From contig CANIBV010000008.1 in assembly GCA_947466005.1 (NCBI GenBank), positions 1-28,442 on the forward strand: DNA of 28,442 nucleotides, read 5' to 3'. Source of the DNA: Spartobacteria bacterium (GTDB taxonomy: Bacteria > Verrucomicrobiota > Verrucomicrobiia > Chthoniobacterales > UBA6821). Below the pieces are notes generated by a model. That model was not told the origin of the DNA. It searched no databases and saw only the letters and a list, made by a program, of their open reading frames with translations. Position numbers and translations under genes: made by a program. Shown here one piece after another: positions 14,981-23,069 of the stretch; positions within the stretch are counted from its first letter, which is position 1; every line of letters starts with the position of its first letter.

Positions 14981-17146
14981 TCAGCTCGGAAGGGCCTGTC
15001 CGGGATCGACTGGAGGAGAGCTTTTCAAAATCGTCCCCGCCGGGATTTCCAACGGTTCGTGATGCTCTGCAGGTTCATTGATCACATCCTCCTGAGCTTC
15101 CGCGGATTCTGTCGCCGCACCTCCCTGGAGAGCCTCGTCAGTATCGCCCGCGAGCGTTAGATCCGTGGCATCCGTCGAAGCGGCCTCTGCGGACTGCAAG
15201 TCGGTCTTCTCCTTTTTCTTGGGAGCTGGAGGAGTCTTGGGAACTGGGCGCGTGGCTGCCTGGAGATTCCCCATGGCAAAGTCGATGACATGGCCCTGAT
15301 GGAGGAGCCAGAGCAGATCAGCGCCGAGGGCCTGTTCGCGGCGTTTTAAGGTCTCCTCGTCAATGGTCGGAGCGGACTGGGCTGCTGCCTTTTCTTTCCG
15401 CGCTTCAGTCGTTTGCTCAACTGCCACGGAGGGGTCGTTTGCTTCCGCGGATGCCACGGCTTCGGAGGTGATGGCTGCCGGTTCTACTTCAGGCGTTATG
15501 CTAGCAGTCGGGTCCGCAGAAGCGGATGCCGATGTCTCCGTGCGGAGGGCAAGGAGTGCTGCCCACTGCTTGTCACGGTGCTGCTTGGGATGAGCCTCAA
15601 GGTACTCGAGAATGGAGCGGAATCCTTCACCGATCGCCGAGGTCTCGCGATCAAGGTAACGCGGGCGTGCCACGGAGACATTGATGATCTTCTTGTGTGA
15701 CTTGAAGAGCTGGAGGCCGCGGTTCGTCAGTTCCTTGCCGACAATCTGTGCAAGAGGGAGCGGGAAGTGGTCCATCTCCTGGAGGTTCTTAAGCAGGAGT
15801 TCGCGGAGGAGGGGGGTCGATCCATGGAGCGCAACGCGACCCTCAAGCGTGATCTCCTTGCCGACGGACTCCACTTCGTTTGCCGCATGGTGCTCATGGA
15901 AATGAGCGTTGGCCTGTTCGAGGGAGAGGCCGCCCTCGCTCGGGACCTCTGCAACCTGTGCAGCGGTTTCTTCCGAGGAGGAGGGGGCGGCAGTTTCTGT
16001 GCCCTCCGAAATTTCGTCCGTTGAAGGGGTTGAAGCCGCTTCGAAGGACTCAATAGCCGGCTCGGCAGGAACCTCAGGAGCCACCTCTCCCGGGGCTTCT
16101 TCTGCAACCTCTTCCACGGAGACGGTCGCCTCGGTCGAGACAACCTCCGCAGCAGGGAGTGTGGAGTCGATTTCGGAAGCGGGAGTTTCTGGATCCGCCG
16201 TCGGGACCTCTTCGGTGGGGGCCTCACCCGGGGTGAGGGGAATGTAGATGGTCTTGGTGGATTGCTCGGTCTTCCACTGCTCGATCAGCGCCTCGTCGCG
16301 CATCATGCGGATGCGTGACTTGTAGACCTCAAAGGGCATGTTCTTGAACCGCGAGGAATGGAGGGCAATCAGGCGGTTCGTGTACTCGTGATGATTAGGA
16401 GGCCCGAGCAGGACGCCGCTCATGCCGCACTGGGCGACCACCGCGAACGCTCCCTTCGGGGCCTCGGTCGTGACGGAGGTGCTGCGGTAGAACTTTCCGA
16501 GATGTTTGGAGAGGAGATGGTTGACCGCTTCCTTGCGGGAGGTCCAAAGGGAGTCGTCGAGTTTTGCGCGGAAAAGTTCGGTGGTCTTCTCGGGATCCGA
16601 CTCCAACTTCACGCTGTAGCGATCAGAAAGCTGCACGATGAGCCGAGCCAATTCGAAGAGCGGATATGCCTTGGCGCGTGAGCGGATCTGCTTGGCGATC
16701 CCCTCGATAGCCGGCGCCTCGGGTATCAACTGCAGGTTCCATCCCTCGAGGAGGTGTTTGGTTACGGGTTCGGGGCGGCGCTCTTCGCGATCACGCGATC
16801 CGCCGCGGTCATTGCGATCGCGTCCGCCCGGGCGCCCTTCGCGCCCAGGGCCCCCACTTCTTCCTCCCTGACCGAGGCCTTCCCTTCGTCCCTCCGGACG
16901 TGGACCGCCGGGCCCACTGAGTCCACCCGCTCCGCGTTCAGGACGTGGCCCGCGGGAATCACGGACTTGATGACGATCCCTGCCGCGATCTCCACCGCGG
17001 CGCTCGGGACGGTCTCCCTCGTCGAATTTTGCCGCAAGGCGGGCGGAGGTGTCAGTGGTCTCGGTCGTCCAGGCAGGCCGGAACATCTGGGTGAGGTCGA
17101 TCCCGATGTTGGAAAGATCTGCTGGTGCTGTGGAATCGTCGCTCAT
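14981..17146 (-). CDS. Large RGG-rich protein of unknown function
   Basis: A 721-residue cytosolic protein that I do not recognise. Residues 45-125 are Arg/Gly/Pro/Asp-rich with many RGG- and GGR-like turns (RRGGDRGRDR, RGGSRDREERR), typical of RNA-binding disordered tails. Residues 130-305 are a globular block (HLLEGWNLQLIPEAPAIEGIA; WTSRKEAVNHLLSKHLGKFY; AVVAQCGMSGVLLGPPNHHEY). Residues 306-407 are an acidic Glu/Ala/Pro/Thr linker. Residues 408-535 form a second block (ITLEGRVALHGSTPLLRELLLKNL). Residues 594-632 form a third (DLLWLLHQGHVIDF). The rest looks disordered. No membrane segment or signal is present. It heads the operon with two methyltransferase genes. An RNA-associated role is an inference from composition only. 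Confidence 0.75.
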   Translation of the reverse strand: MSDDSTAPADLSNIGIDLTQMFRPAWTTETTDTSARLAAKFDEGDRPERRGGDRGRDRHQVRDSRGPRPERGAGGLSGPGGPRPEGRREGLGQGGRSGGPGREGRPGGRDRNDRGGSRDREERRPEPVTKHLLEGWNLQLIPEAPAIEGIAKQIRSRAKAYPLFELARLIVQLSDRYSVKLESDPEKTTELFRAKLDDSLWTSRKEAVNHLLSKHLGKFYRSTSVTTEAPKGAFAVVAQCGMSGVLLGPPNHHEYTNRLIALHSSRFKNMPFEVYKSRIRMMRDEALIEQWKTEQSTKTIYIPLTPGEAPTEEVPTADPETPASEIDSTLPAAEVVSTEATVSVEEVAEEAPGEVAPEVPAEPAIESFEAASTPSTDEISEGTETAAPSSSEETAAQVAEVPSEGGLSLEQANAHFHEHHAANEVESVGKEITLEGRVALHGSTPLLRELLLKNLQEMDHFPLPLAQIVGKELTNRGLQLFKSHKKIINVSVARPRYLDRETSAIGEGFRSILEYLEAHPKQHRDKQWAALLALRTETSASASADPTASITPEVEPAAITSEAVASAEANDPSVAVEQTTEARKEKAAAQSAPTIDEETLKRREQALGADLLWLLHQGHVIDFAMGNLQAATRPVPKTPPAPKKKEKTDLQSAEAASTDATDLTLAGDTDEALQGGAATESAEAQEDVINEPAEHHEPLEIPAGTILKSSPPVDPGQALPS

Positions 17147-17206
17147 GGAACGTTCACGCTATCACGAGGAGTAGTGTCTAGGGAAAGCAGGAAAGATGCA
17201 TTCGGC

Positions 17207-18481
17207 TCACGCGGCAACAAACGGGATCAACGTTTCGCGGAAGCGCTCGGGAACGGTGGCGCGGATTCGGATGGCTTCCTCTTCGTAGTCGGTTGTATGG
17301 ACGACCCCTTCGCGGTGGAGTCGCGCCAGCAGATCGGTGCGATCGTGAGGTAACAGGAGCTCGATCTCCTTGTTTCCGTCACCGACGAGATCACCAAGAT
17401 GCTGCACCAGCGTGTCCATTCCATCGCCAGAGTGGACCGAGACAAAGAGCGCGTCGGGATGTGCGTTCCTCAGCATCGCCTTGGTCATTGGATCCTTAAC
17501 GCGGTCGATCTTGTTGAAGACGGTAATGGTCTTCTTGGTGTCGGCGCCCAGATCCGAGAGGACTTTCATCGTGGTGTCGTAAAACTCGAGAACACGCGGA
17601 TGGGAGGCATCCAGAAGGTGGACGAGGAAGTCTGCCATGACGGCCTCCTCCAGCGTCGCGTTGAAGGACTCGACGAGTTGATGGGGGAGCTTGCGGATGA
17701 AACCAACGGTGTCGGTCATCAGGAGGGGCTGCTTGTTAGGCAGATCGATCTTGCGGGTGGTCGTGTCGAGCGTGGCGAAGAGGGAGTCCTCTACAAGGAC
17801 GTTCGCGCCTGTGAGTCTGCGGAGGAGGGAGGACTTGCCGGCGTTCGTGTAACCCACGATCGCGACATTCGGGACGGGCGCACGCTTGCGGTCCTTGCGC
17901 TGGTTTGCACGATTACGGCGAACCTCCACCAGATCGCGTTTCAGGCGATCTATCTGGCCGCGGATCTTACGTTTGTCCTGCTCCAGCTGGCTCTCGCCCT
18001 CGCCCTTGGAGCCGATGCCTCCTCCTTGCTTGCCGAGGTGACTCCAGGCCCTCGTGAGGCGCGGCAGGGAATAGGACATGCGTGCGAGATCGACCTGAAT
18101 CTTGGCCTCGCGGGTCTGGGCGCGTGAGCCGAAGATATCGAGAATGATCTCCTGGCGGTCGATCACGGTGATCTTGGCGAGCTCCTCCCAGTTGCGCTGT
18201 TGCGCGGGGGAGAGCTGGTTGTCAAAGATGATGATATCGCACGAGAGTTCGCGGGCCCGCTCGCAGACTTCCTCCGCCTTGCCCGATCCCACGAAAAGGC
18301 GGGCCTGGGGCTCGCGGTTAAAGATCAGCAGCTTCTCGATCACCGGAATCCCGAGCGTGCGGACCAGTTCCCCGAGCTCGCCGAGCAGGTCTTCGGCATC
18401 CCCCTTATCGTCGGTCGCTGTGTAGGCACCAACCAGTAGGGCGCGCTCGACCATTTTATCACGGCGTTTGATTTCGAACAT
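17207..18481 (-). CDS. hflX: GTPase HflX
   Basis: A ribosome-associated GTPase that splits stalled or stress-inactivated 70S ribosomes. The N-terminal HflX domain (RALLVGAYTATD...LFVGSGKAEEV...IIFDNQLSPAQQRNWEE) is followed by a helical linker with the Gly-rich GKQGGGIGSKGEGESQLE (150-167). The Ras-like G domain has P-loop GYTNAGKSS (210-218), switch region TLDTTTRK, DTVG (257-260) and NKID. The length of 424 residues is normal. The usual hfq neighbour is absent; dus and oxyR lie upstream on the same strand, separated by 128 bases that contain most of a large inverted repeat. The start has no Shine-Dalgarno. Confidence 0.95.
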   Translation of the reverse strand: MFEIKRRDKMVERALLVGAYTATDDKGDAEDLLGELGELVRTLGIPVIEKLLIFNREPQARLFVGSGKAEEVCERARELSCDIIIFDNQLSPAQQRNWEELAKITVIDRQEIILDIFGSRAQTREAKIQVDLARMSYSLPRLTRAWSHLGKQGGGIGSKGEGESQLEQDKRKIRGQIDRLKRDLVEVRRNRANQRKDRKRAPVPNVAIVGYTNAGKSSLLRRLTGANVLVEDSLFATLDTTTRKIDLPNKQPLLMTDTVGFIRKLPHQLVESFNATLEEAVMADFLVHLLDASHPRVLEFYDTTMKVLSDLGADTKKTITVFNKIDRVKDPMTKAMLRNAHPDALFVSVHSGDGMDTLVQHLGDLVGDGNKEIELLLPHDRTDLLARLHREGVVHTTDYEEEAIRIRATVPERFRETLIPFVAA

Positions 18482-18505
18482 TTGGGGAGGCTTTAGGCGG
18501 AAGAG

Positions 18506-18678
18506 ATAATATGGAACTCAGGAACTCAGGAATGGAGGCAAGGGAATGTACTCCAGTAGACAATACCATCGCACATCTTTATCATCTGACATGATTGCTT
18601 CGGCGCATCTCATTCTTTGAGGGAATTCACCTCGGCGTCATTTGGTCTCATTTCCTGAGTTCCTGAGTTCCATATTAT
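18506..18678. repeat. Perfect 27-bp inverted repeat spanning the dus 3' end and hflX leader
   Basis: The left arm 18506-18532 (ATAATAT followed by GGAACTCA, GGAACTCA, GGAA) is the exact reverse complement of the right arm 18652-18678. The 119-base centre has no gene of its own but includes the dus stop codon at 18610-18612. The right arm lies inside dus and encodes part of its C-terminal tail (IIWNSGTQEM). No flanking direct repeat is visible. It looks like a MITE-sized unit, or a long stem that would form in a dus-hflX transcript. Confidence 0.85.
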
Positions 18679-19674
18679 TTTTGGATCAAGTTGCATCGGC
18701 CGATCATGATCAAGATGCTCCCGACAGAGGTTGAAGAAATCGGCTTTGGTGGAGATGCGGCGGACGGCATGCAGGAACTCCGGACTGATCCCCTCCCCGA
18801 TGAAGTTCGCGTATTTCTTGATCTTCTGGACCCCCTTGGGATCAGGAATGCCCAGGTCGCAGACCGCCTCGTAGAGTTCGTGAATATACGTCAGGACATC
18901 CCGGCCAGTCGGGAGAGTGAGTGCTTTGCCTGCAAGATGCTCTCTGATCTGAGAAAAGATCCACGGATTGCGCACGGCGCCCCGGCCGATCATCAGGCCG
19001 CGTGCGCCCGTTACACGGAGAACGGACTGCGCCTCGGAGGGAGTCGAGACATTCCCGTTGGCGAGGACCGGGCAGGCAAGTGATTCCGAAGCCATCCTAA
19101 TAAGGTCATGGCGAATGCCACCCCGATACATCTGAAGAACGGTGCGCCCATGCACGGTAACCAGGTCGATCGAGTGTTTCGCAAAGAGTGGCAGTAATGC
19201 CTCGATAGCGTCCTCGTCATCGAAACCGAGCCGAGTCTTCACCGTAAACTTTCCTGAGATAGCATCACGCAGCGCCCCGAGAATGGAGTCGATCCGAGGG
19301 AGATCACGAAGGAGTCCTCCTCCGGCACACTTGCGGTAAACGACGGGAGCCGGGCAGCCGAGATTCAGGTCGATTGCAGCGATCGGGTGACTTTGAAGCT
19401 CTCGGGCCGTGCGGACGAGCGAGGGGATGTCGTTACCGATCATCTGCGCAATGACTGGGCGGCCGGTGGGGTTCTTTGTGATGGAGGCCAAGATCGGCTT
19501 GTCGAGGCCGGAACTGGGAGTGACCCGGAAATATTCGGTGTAGTAAAGATCCGCTCCGCCGTAGCGGGTCATGAGTTTCCAGAACGGAAGATCGGTTACA
19601 TCCTGCATCGGTGCCAATGCCAGAACCGGTGCTGGTTCCAGTAGCAGGAGATCGAGTTCGGCGAGTGAGCTCAT
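18610..19674 (-). CDS. dus: tRNA-dihydrouridine synthase
   Basis: A flavoenzyme that reduces uridine to dihydrouridine in tRNA D-loops. Seen: the FMN-binding start LALAPMQDVTDLPFWKLM, the TEYF segment, IDLNLGCPAP with catalytic Cys107, KTRLGFDD, VHGR, and ANGNVSTPSEAQSVLRVTGARGLMIGRGAVRNPWIF. The length of 354 residues is normal for a DusB-type enzyme with a C-terminal helical domain. Its ATG overlaps the stop of the oxyR gene by four bases (ATGA, 19671-19674), so the two are translationally coupled, an unusual partner for dus. Its C-terminal 20 or so residues come from inverted-repeat sequence and its interior, so the ancestral end was probably different. Confidence 0.93.
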   Translation of the reverse strand: MSSLAELDLLLLEPAPVLALAPMQDVTDLPFWKLMTRYGGADLYYTEYFRVTPSSGLDKPILASITKNPTGRPVIAQMIGNDIPSLVRTARELQSHPIAAIDLNLGCPAPVVYRKCAGGGLLRDLPRIDSILGALRDAISGKFTVKTRLGFDDEDAIEALLPLFAKHSIDLVTVHGRTVLQMYRGGIRHDLIRMASESLACPVLANGNVSTPSEAQSVLRVTGARGLMIGRGAVRNPWIFSQIREHLAGKALTLPTGRDVLTYIHELYEAVCDLGIPDPKGVQKIKKYANFIGEGISPEFLHAVRRISTKADFFNLCREHLDHDRPMQLDPKIIWNSGTQEMRPNDAEVNSLKE

Positions 19675-20573
19675 GAGTGGCTGCCCTCTTTTTTCTCAAG
19701 ATAGGAGAGAAGCACCTTGTGAAACGCTTCGGCTGCTCTGCCAAGAGGGCGGTGCTTCGGCCAAGCGGCGACGATGCTCCGTTTCGGTTTCCGGGGACCT
19801 AGGGAACGAAATATTGGAAGATGTTTTTTCCCGGCGCTTACAGCCATTGCGGGAATCAGGGATATTCCCATCCCAGCGGTGACCAGAGCGAGGATGGTTT
19901 CCAACTGCGCGCTGCGGAAACTGATCTTCGGACGGACATGGCGTCGATTGCAGAAACTAATCACCTGATCTCCTAGGCAATGCCCCTTTTTCATCACGAT
20001 GAAGTGTTCTTGGTCGAGTTCGGTATCGGGGACGACCGCTCTCTTGGCGAGTGCGTGGTTTGGCGGTAGCGCCAGAAGGAGTTCCTCGGTGAAGAGATGC
20101 TGAATCTCGAGCTGGCGGCTCTCCAGGGGGAGGCTGGCCAGCGCCAGATCGATCTCGTACCCGTGCAGCATTTTGAAAAGTCGTGTTGTTTGCTCCTCGT
20201 GGACGACCATCTCCACGCCGGGGTACTTTTTTGCAAAGGTGGCCATCACACCAGGCAGGAGGTAGGGGGCAACGGTGGGGATCACGCCGAGGGTGACGGT
20301 CCCGGAGAGAAGATCCTTGGCATCGCTGGCCTCCCTTTTTGCGGCGTCGACTTCTTCAAGGATTCGGACGGCTCGTTGGAGAAAAGCTTCTCCATGAGGT
20401 GTGAGACGTGCTTCACGCTTCGTGCGGTCGAAAAGTCGCTCTCCGAGCTCCTCCTCCAGTTTCATGATCTGCTGGCTGAGCGAAGGCTGGGAGACATGGC
20501 ATAGCTCGGCGGCGCGGGAGAAATTTCCAGCACGCACCACGGCGACGGCGTAGCGGAGTTGGTGCATTTCCAT
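19671..20573 (-). CDS. oxyR: Hydrogen-peroxide sensor OxyR (LysR family)
   Basis: A LysR-type regulator of 300 residues. The N-terminal winged helix reads LRYAVAVVRAGNFSRAAELCHVSQPSLSQQIMKLEEELGERLFDRT. The effector domain begins GTVTLGVIPTVAPYLLP, as in OxyR. The redox pair is KKGHCLGDQVISFC with Cys199 and Cys208, the same spacing and the same numbers as E. coli OxyR when counted from this start; that supports the ATG at 20573 over the Met two codons later. It is divergent from katG, with a near-consensus OxyR operator touching its own start codon, so autoregulation is expected. The stop overlaps the dus start. Confidence 0.95.
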   Translation of the reverse strand: MEMHQLRYAVAVVRAGNFSRAAELCHVSQPSLSQQIMKLEEELGERLFDRTKREARLTPHGEAFLQRAVRILEEVDAAKREASDAKDLLSGTVTLGVIPTVAPYLLPGVMATFAKKYPGVEMVVHEEQTTRLFKMLHGYEIDLALASLPLESRQLEIQHLFTEELLLALPPNHALAKRAVVPDTELDQEHFIVMKKGHCLGDQVISFCNRRHVRPKISFRSAQLETILALVTAGMGISLIPAMAVSAGKKHLPIFRSLGPRKPKRSIVAAWPKHRPLGRAAEAFHKVLLSYLEKKEGSHS

Positions 20574-20608
20574 AGGAAAATCCTATGATAATCAAAGGAA
20601 ACAAGTAT
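20572..20608. promoter_or_regulatory. OxyR operator between oxyR and katG
   Basis: The sequence follows ATAG-N7-CTAT-N7-ATAG-N7-CTAT: ATAG (20572-20575), CTAT (20583-20586), AAAG (20594-20597), GTAT (20605-20608). The first half is a perfect palindrome; the last two quarter-sites each differ at one base. It overlaps the first bases of the oxyR start codon and abuts the katG -35, the expected layout for oxyR repression and katG activation. Confidence 0.88.
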
Positions 20609-20638
20609 TGCAACAATGGCTGCCGAGTGGGCTATTAT
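20608..20638 (+). promoter_or_regulatory. Probable katG promoter
   Basis: A -35 element TTGCAA (20608-20613) and a -10 element TATTAT (20633-20638) are separated by 19 bases, a long spacer consistent with a promoter that needs an activator. The OxyR site ends at the -35. A small palindrome, GAAAACT-TT-AGTTTTC (20643-20658), lies in the leader before the ATG. Confidence 0.6.
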
Positions 20639-20668
20639 TTAAGAAAACTTTAGTTTTCCATTCCACTC

Positions 20669-22864
20669 ATGAGCACCTCATCAACAGAATCCATGTGTCC
20701 TTTTTCGGGCACAACCAGCAAAAAAACCATCGCAGGAGCTTCGATGAACTCCACTTGGTGGCCCAATCAGCTTAATCTCAAGCTTCTCAACCAGCAGTCC
20801 CCCCTCACTAATCCGATGGAGGAGGGATTCGATTATGCGGAGGAGTTCAAGAGCCTTGATCTCGAGGCCGTGAAGAAGGATCTGCATGCGCTGATGACGG
20901 ACTCCCAGGAGTGGTGGCCTGCTGACTTTGGGCATTATGGCCCTCTTTTCATTCGTATGGCGTGGCACAGCGCCGGCACTTACCGGATCGCGGACGGACG
21001 CGGCGGCGCCGGCAACGGTAGCCAGCGCTTTGCACCGCTCAATAGCTGGCCCGACAACGGTAACCTCGACAAGGCACGCCGCTTGATCTGGCCGATCAAG
21101 CAGAAGTATGGCCGCAAACTCTCTTGGGCCGATCTGATGATCCTCACAGCAAATGTTGCCCTAGACTCCATGGGTTTCAAAACCTTTGGATTTGCCGGTG
21201 GCCGCGCGGACATCTGGGAGCCGGAGGAGATCTACTGGGGTTCTGAGAAGGAGTGGCTCGCTGACCAGCGCTACAGTGGTGATCGTCAGCTCGAGAACCC
21301 TCTTGCCGCTGTGCAGATGGGTCTCATCTATGTGAATCCCGAGGGGCCTAATGGTAATCCTGATCCCCTTGCTTCTGCGCGAGATATTCGGGAGACCTTC
21401 GCCCGCATGGCAATGAACGACGAGGAGACAGTGGCCCTCATCGCTGGAGGACACACCTTCGGAAAGACTCACGGAGCTGGCCCAGCCAGCCATGTCGGTC
21501 CCGAGCCTGAGGCCGCCCCCATTGAGGAGCAGGGCTTCGGATGGATCAGCAGCTTCCGCAGTGGTAAGGGGCCTGATGCGATCACCAGTGGACTGGAGGT
21601 TACCTGGACTCAGACTCCGACTCAGTGGAGCAATTATTACTTTGAGAATCTCTTCAACTACGACTGGGAACTGACCAAGAGTCCCGCCGGCGCCCACCAG
21701 TGGGTGGCTAAGGATGCCGCTGATGTGATTCCTGATGCATTTAATCAGGCCAAACGTCAGCGTCCGACCATGCTCACCACGGATCTCGCCTTGAAGGTTG
21801 ATCCTGCCTACGAGAAAATCTCCCGCCGATTCCTCGCGAACCCCGAGGAGTTCGCTGATGTCTTCGCACGGGCTTGGTTCAAGCTCACGCATCGTGACAT
21901 GGGGCCTAGGGCCCGCTACCTAGGATCGGATGTTCCAGCCGAAGAGCTCATCTGGCAGGACCCCATCCCTGCAGTCGACCACCCGCTCATCGGTGAAGCC
22001 GAGATCGCTGATCTTAAGAGCCGCGTCCTAGGCTCCGGCCTCAAGATCTCCGAACTTGTCACGACTGCCTGGGCCTCTGCCTCCACCTTTCGTGGAAGTG
22101 ACAAGCGCGGCGGAGCCAATGGTGCTCGCATCCGGCTAGCCCCGCAAAAGAATTGGGCCCTCAATCAGCCTGCGGAACTCGCCAAGGTTCTGAAGGCACT
22201 GGAAGCCATTCAAAATGAATTCAATTCCGCACAGACAGGAGGAAAGAAGGTTTCCCTGGCCGATCTCATCGTCCTCGGAGGATGCGCGGCCATCGAGAAG
22301 GCAGCAAAGAATGCAGGCCAAGATCTGAAGGTCCCCTTCACTCCAGGACGCATGGATGCTTCTCAAGAGCAGACCGATATCGACTCCTTTGCCGTCCTTG
22401 AGCCTGCGGCTGATGGGTTCCGCAACTATGTCAGGAAGGGTGCCGAAAGTTTCACATCGGATCTCCTGATCGACCGTGCCAACCTCCTGACGCTCACCGC
22501 TCCCGAGATGACGGTGCTCATCGGTGGACTTCGCGTCCTCAATACCAACTTTGATCACTCCGAGCATGGCATCTTCACCAAGCGTCCCGAGACATTGACC
22601 AACGACTTCTTCGTGAACCTGCTAGACATGGGAACGAAGTGGACAAAGTCGACCACGGAGCCATCCCTCCTCGAAGGGCGTGACCGTAAATCCGCTGAAC
22701 TTAAGTGGACCGGTACTGTTGCCGATCTGGTCTTCGGCTCAAACTCCCAGCTCCGTGCTCTCGCCGAGGTCTATGCCTGTGCCGATTCACAGGAACTCTT
22801 TGTGAAGGAGTTTATGGCGGCTTGGACGAAGGTGATGGAGCTCGACCGCTTCGACCTCAAGTAA
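20669..22864 (+). CDS. katG: Catalase-peroxidase
   Basis: A bifunctional heme enzyme that destroys H2O2. Distal pocket: Arg96, Trp99 and His100 in RMAWHSAGTYR. Tyr221 in MGLIYVNPEGP and Met247 in RETFARMAMN complete the Met-Tyr-Trp adduct needed for catalase activity, and the proximal heme ligand is His262 in GGHTFGKTHGAGP. At 731 residues it has the usual two-domain length, with the C-terminal duplicated domain (SELVTTAWASASTFRGSDKRGGANGARI). No signal peptide is seen, so it is cytosolic. The start has no Shine-Dalgarno. It is under the OxyR operator shared with oxyR. It is convergent with slyD across a gap holding a dispersed hairpin repeat. Confidence 0.98.
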   Translation: MSTSSTESMCPFSGTTSKKTIAGASMNSTWWPNQLNLKLLNQQSPLTNPMEEGFDYAEEFKSLDLEAVKKDLHALMTDSQEWWPADFGHYGPLFIRMAWHSAGTYRIADGRGGAGNGSQRFAPLNSWPDNGNLDKARRLIWPIKQKYGRKLSWADLMILTANVALDSMGFKTFGFAGGRADIWEPEEIYWGSEKEWLADQRYSGDRQLENPLAAVQMGLIYVNPEGPNGNPDPLASARDIRETFARMAMNDEETVALIAGGHTFGKTHGAGPASHVGPEPEAAPIEEQGFGWISSFRSGKGPDAITSGLEVTWTQTPTQWSNYYFENLFNYDWELTKSPAGAHQWVAKDAADVIPDAFNQAKRQRPTMLTTDLALKVDPAYEKISRRFLANPEEFADVFARAWFKLTHRDMGPRARYLGSDVPAEELIWQDPIPAVDHPLIGEAEIADLKSRVLGSGLKISELVTTAWASASTFRGSDKRGGANGARIRLAPQKNWALNQPAELAKVLKALEAIQNEFNSAQTGGKKVSLADLIVLGGCAAIEKAAKNAGQDLKVPFTPGRMDASQEQTDIDSFAVLEPAADGFRNYVRKGAESFTSDLLIDRANLLTLTAPEMTVLIGGLRVLNTNFDHSEHGIFTKRPETLTNDFFVNLLDMGTKWTKSTTEPSLLEGRDRKSAELKWTGTVADLVFGSNSQLRALAEVYACADSQELFVKEFMAAWTKVMELDRFDLK

Positions 22865-22884
22865 TTGAGGTCGGCTGGGGTTTT

Positions 22885-22944
22885 GGCAGATAGCGGTGTT
22901 GGCCCGCGGTTGCCGTAGGATGACTACGGCTTCCCTTGGCCGCC
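22885..22944. repeat. Dispersed hairpin repeat, copy B
   Basis: Matches 10891-10950 at 52 of 60 positions in the same orientation. The core hairpin GCCGTAG-gatga-CTACGGC (22912-22930) is perfect. Relative to copy A, the second stem pair changes from G-C to C-G, which keeps pairing. It lies between the convergent ends of katG and slyD and is followed by 'CTCTGACGCAGGGA'-type sequence (22974-22987). Confidence 0.75.
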
Positions 22945-23069
22945 TAGCTTCTTCATCCAAACTTCCAGCCCTCTGACGCAGGGATAAATCTCCCCCGTTC
23001 GGAACATCCCCCCCTCCTCTAAGAGCCTTAAAAACTCTGCGCTTCAGCGGGAAAAACTTCGGGATATTC

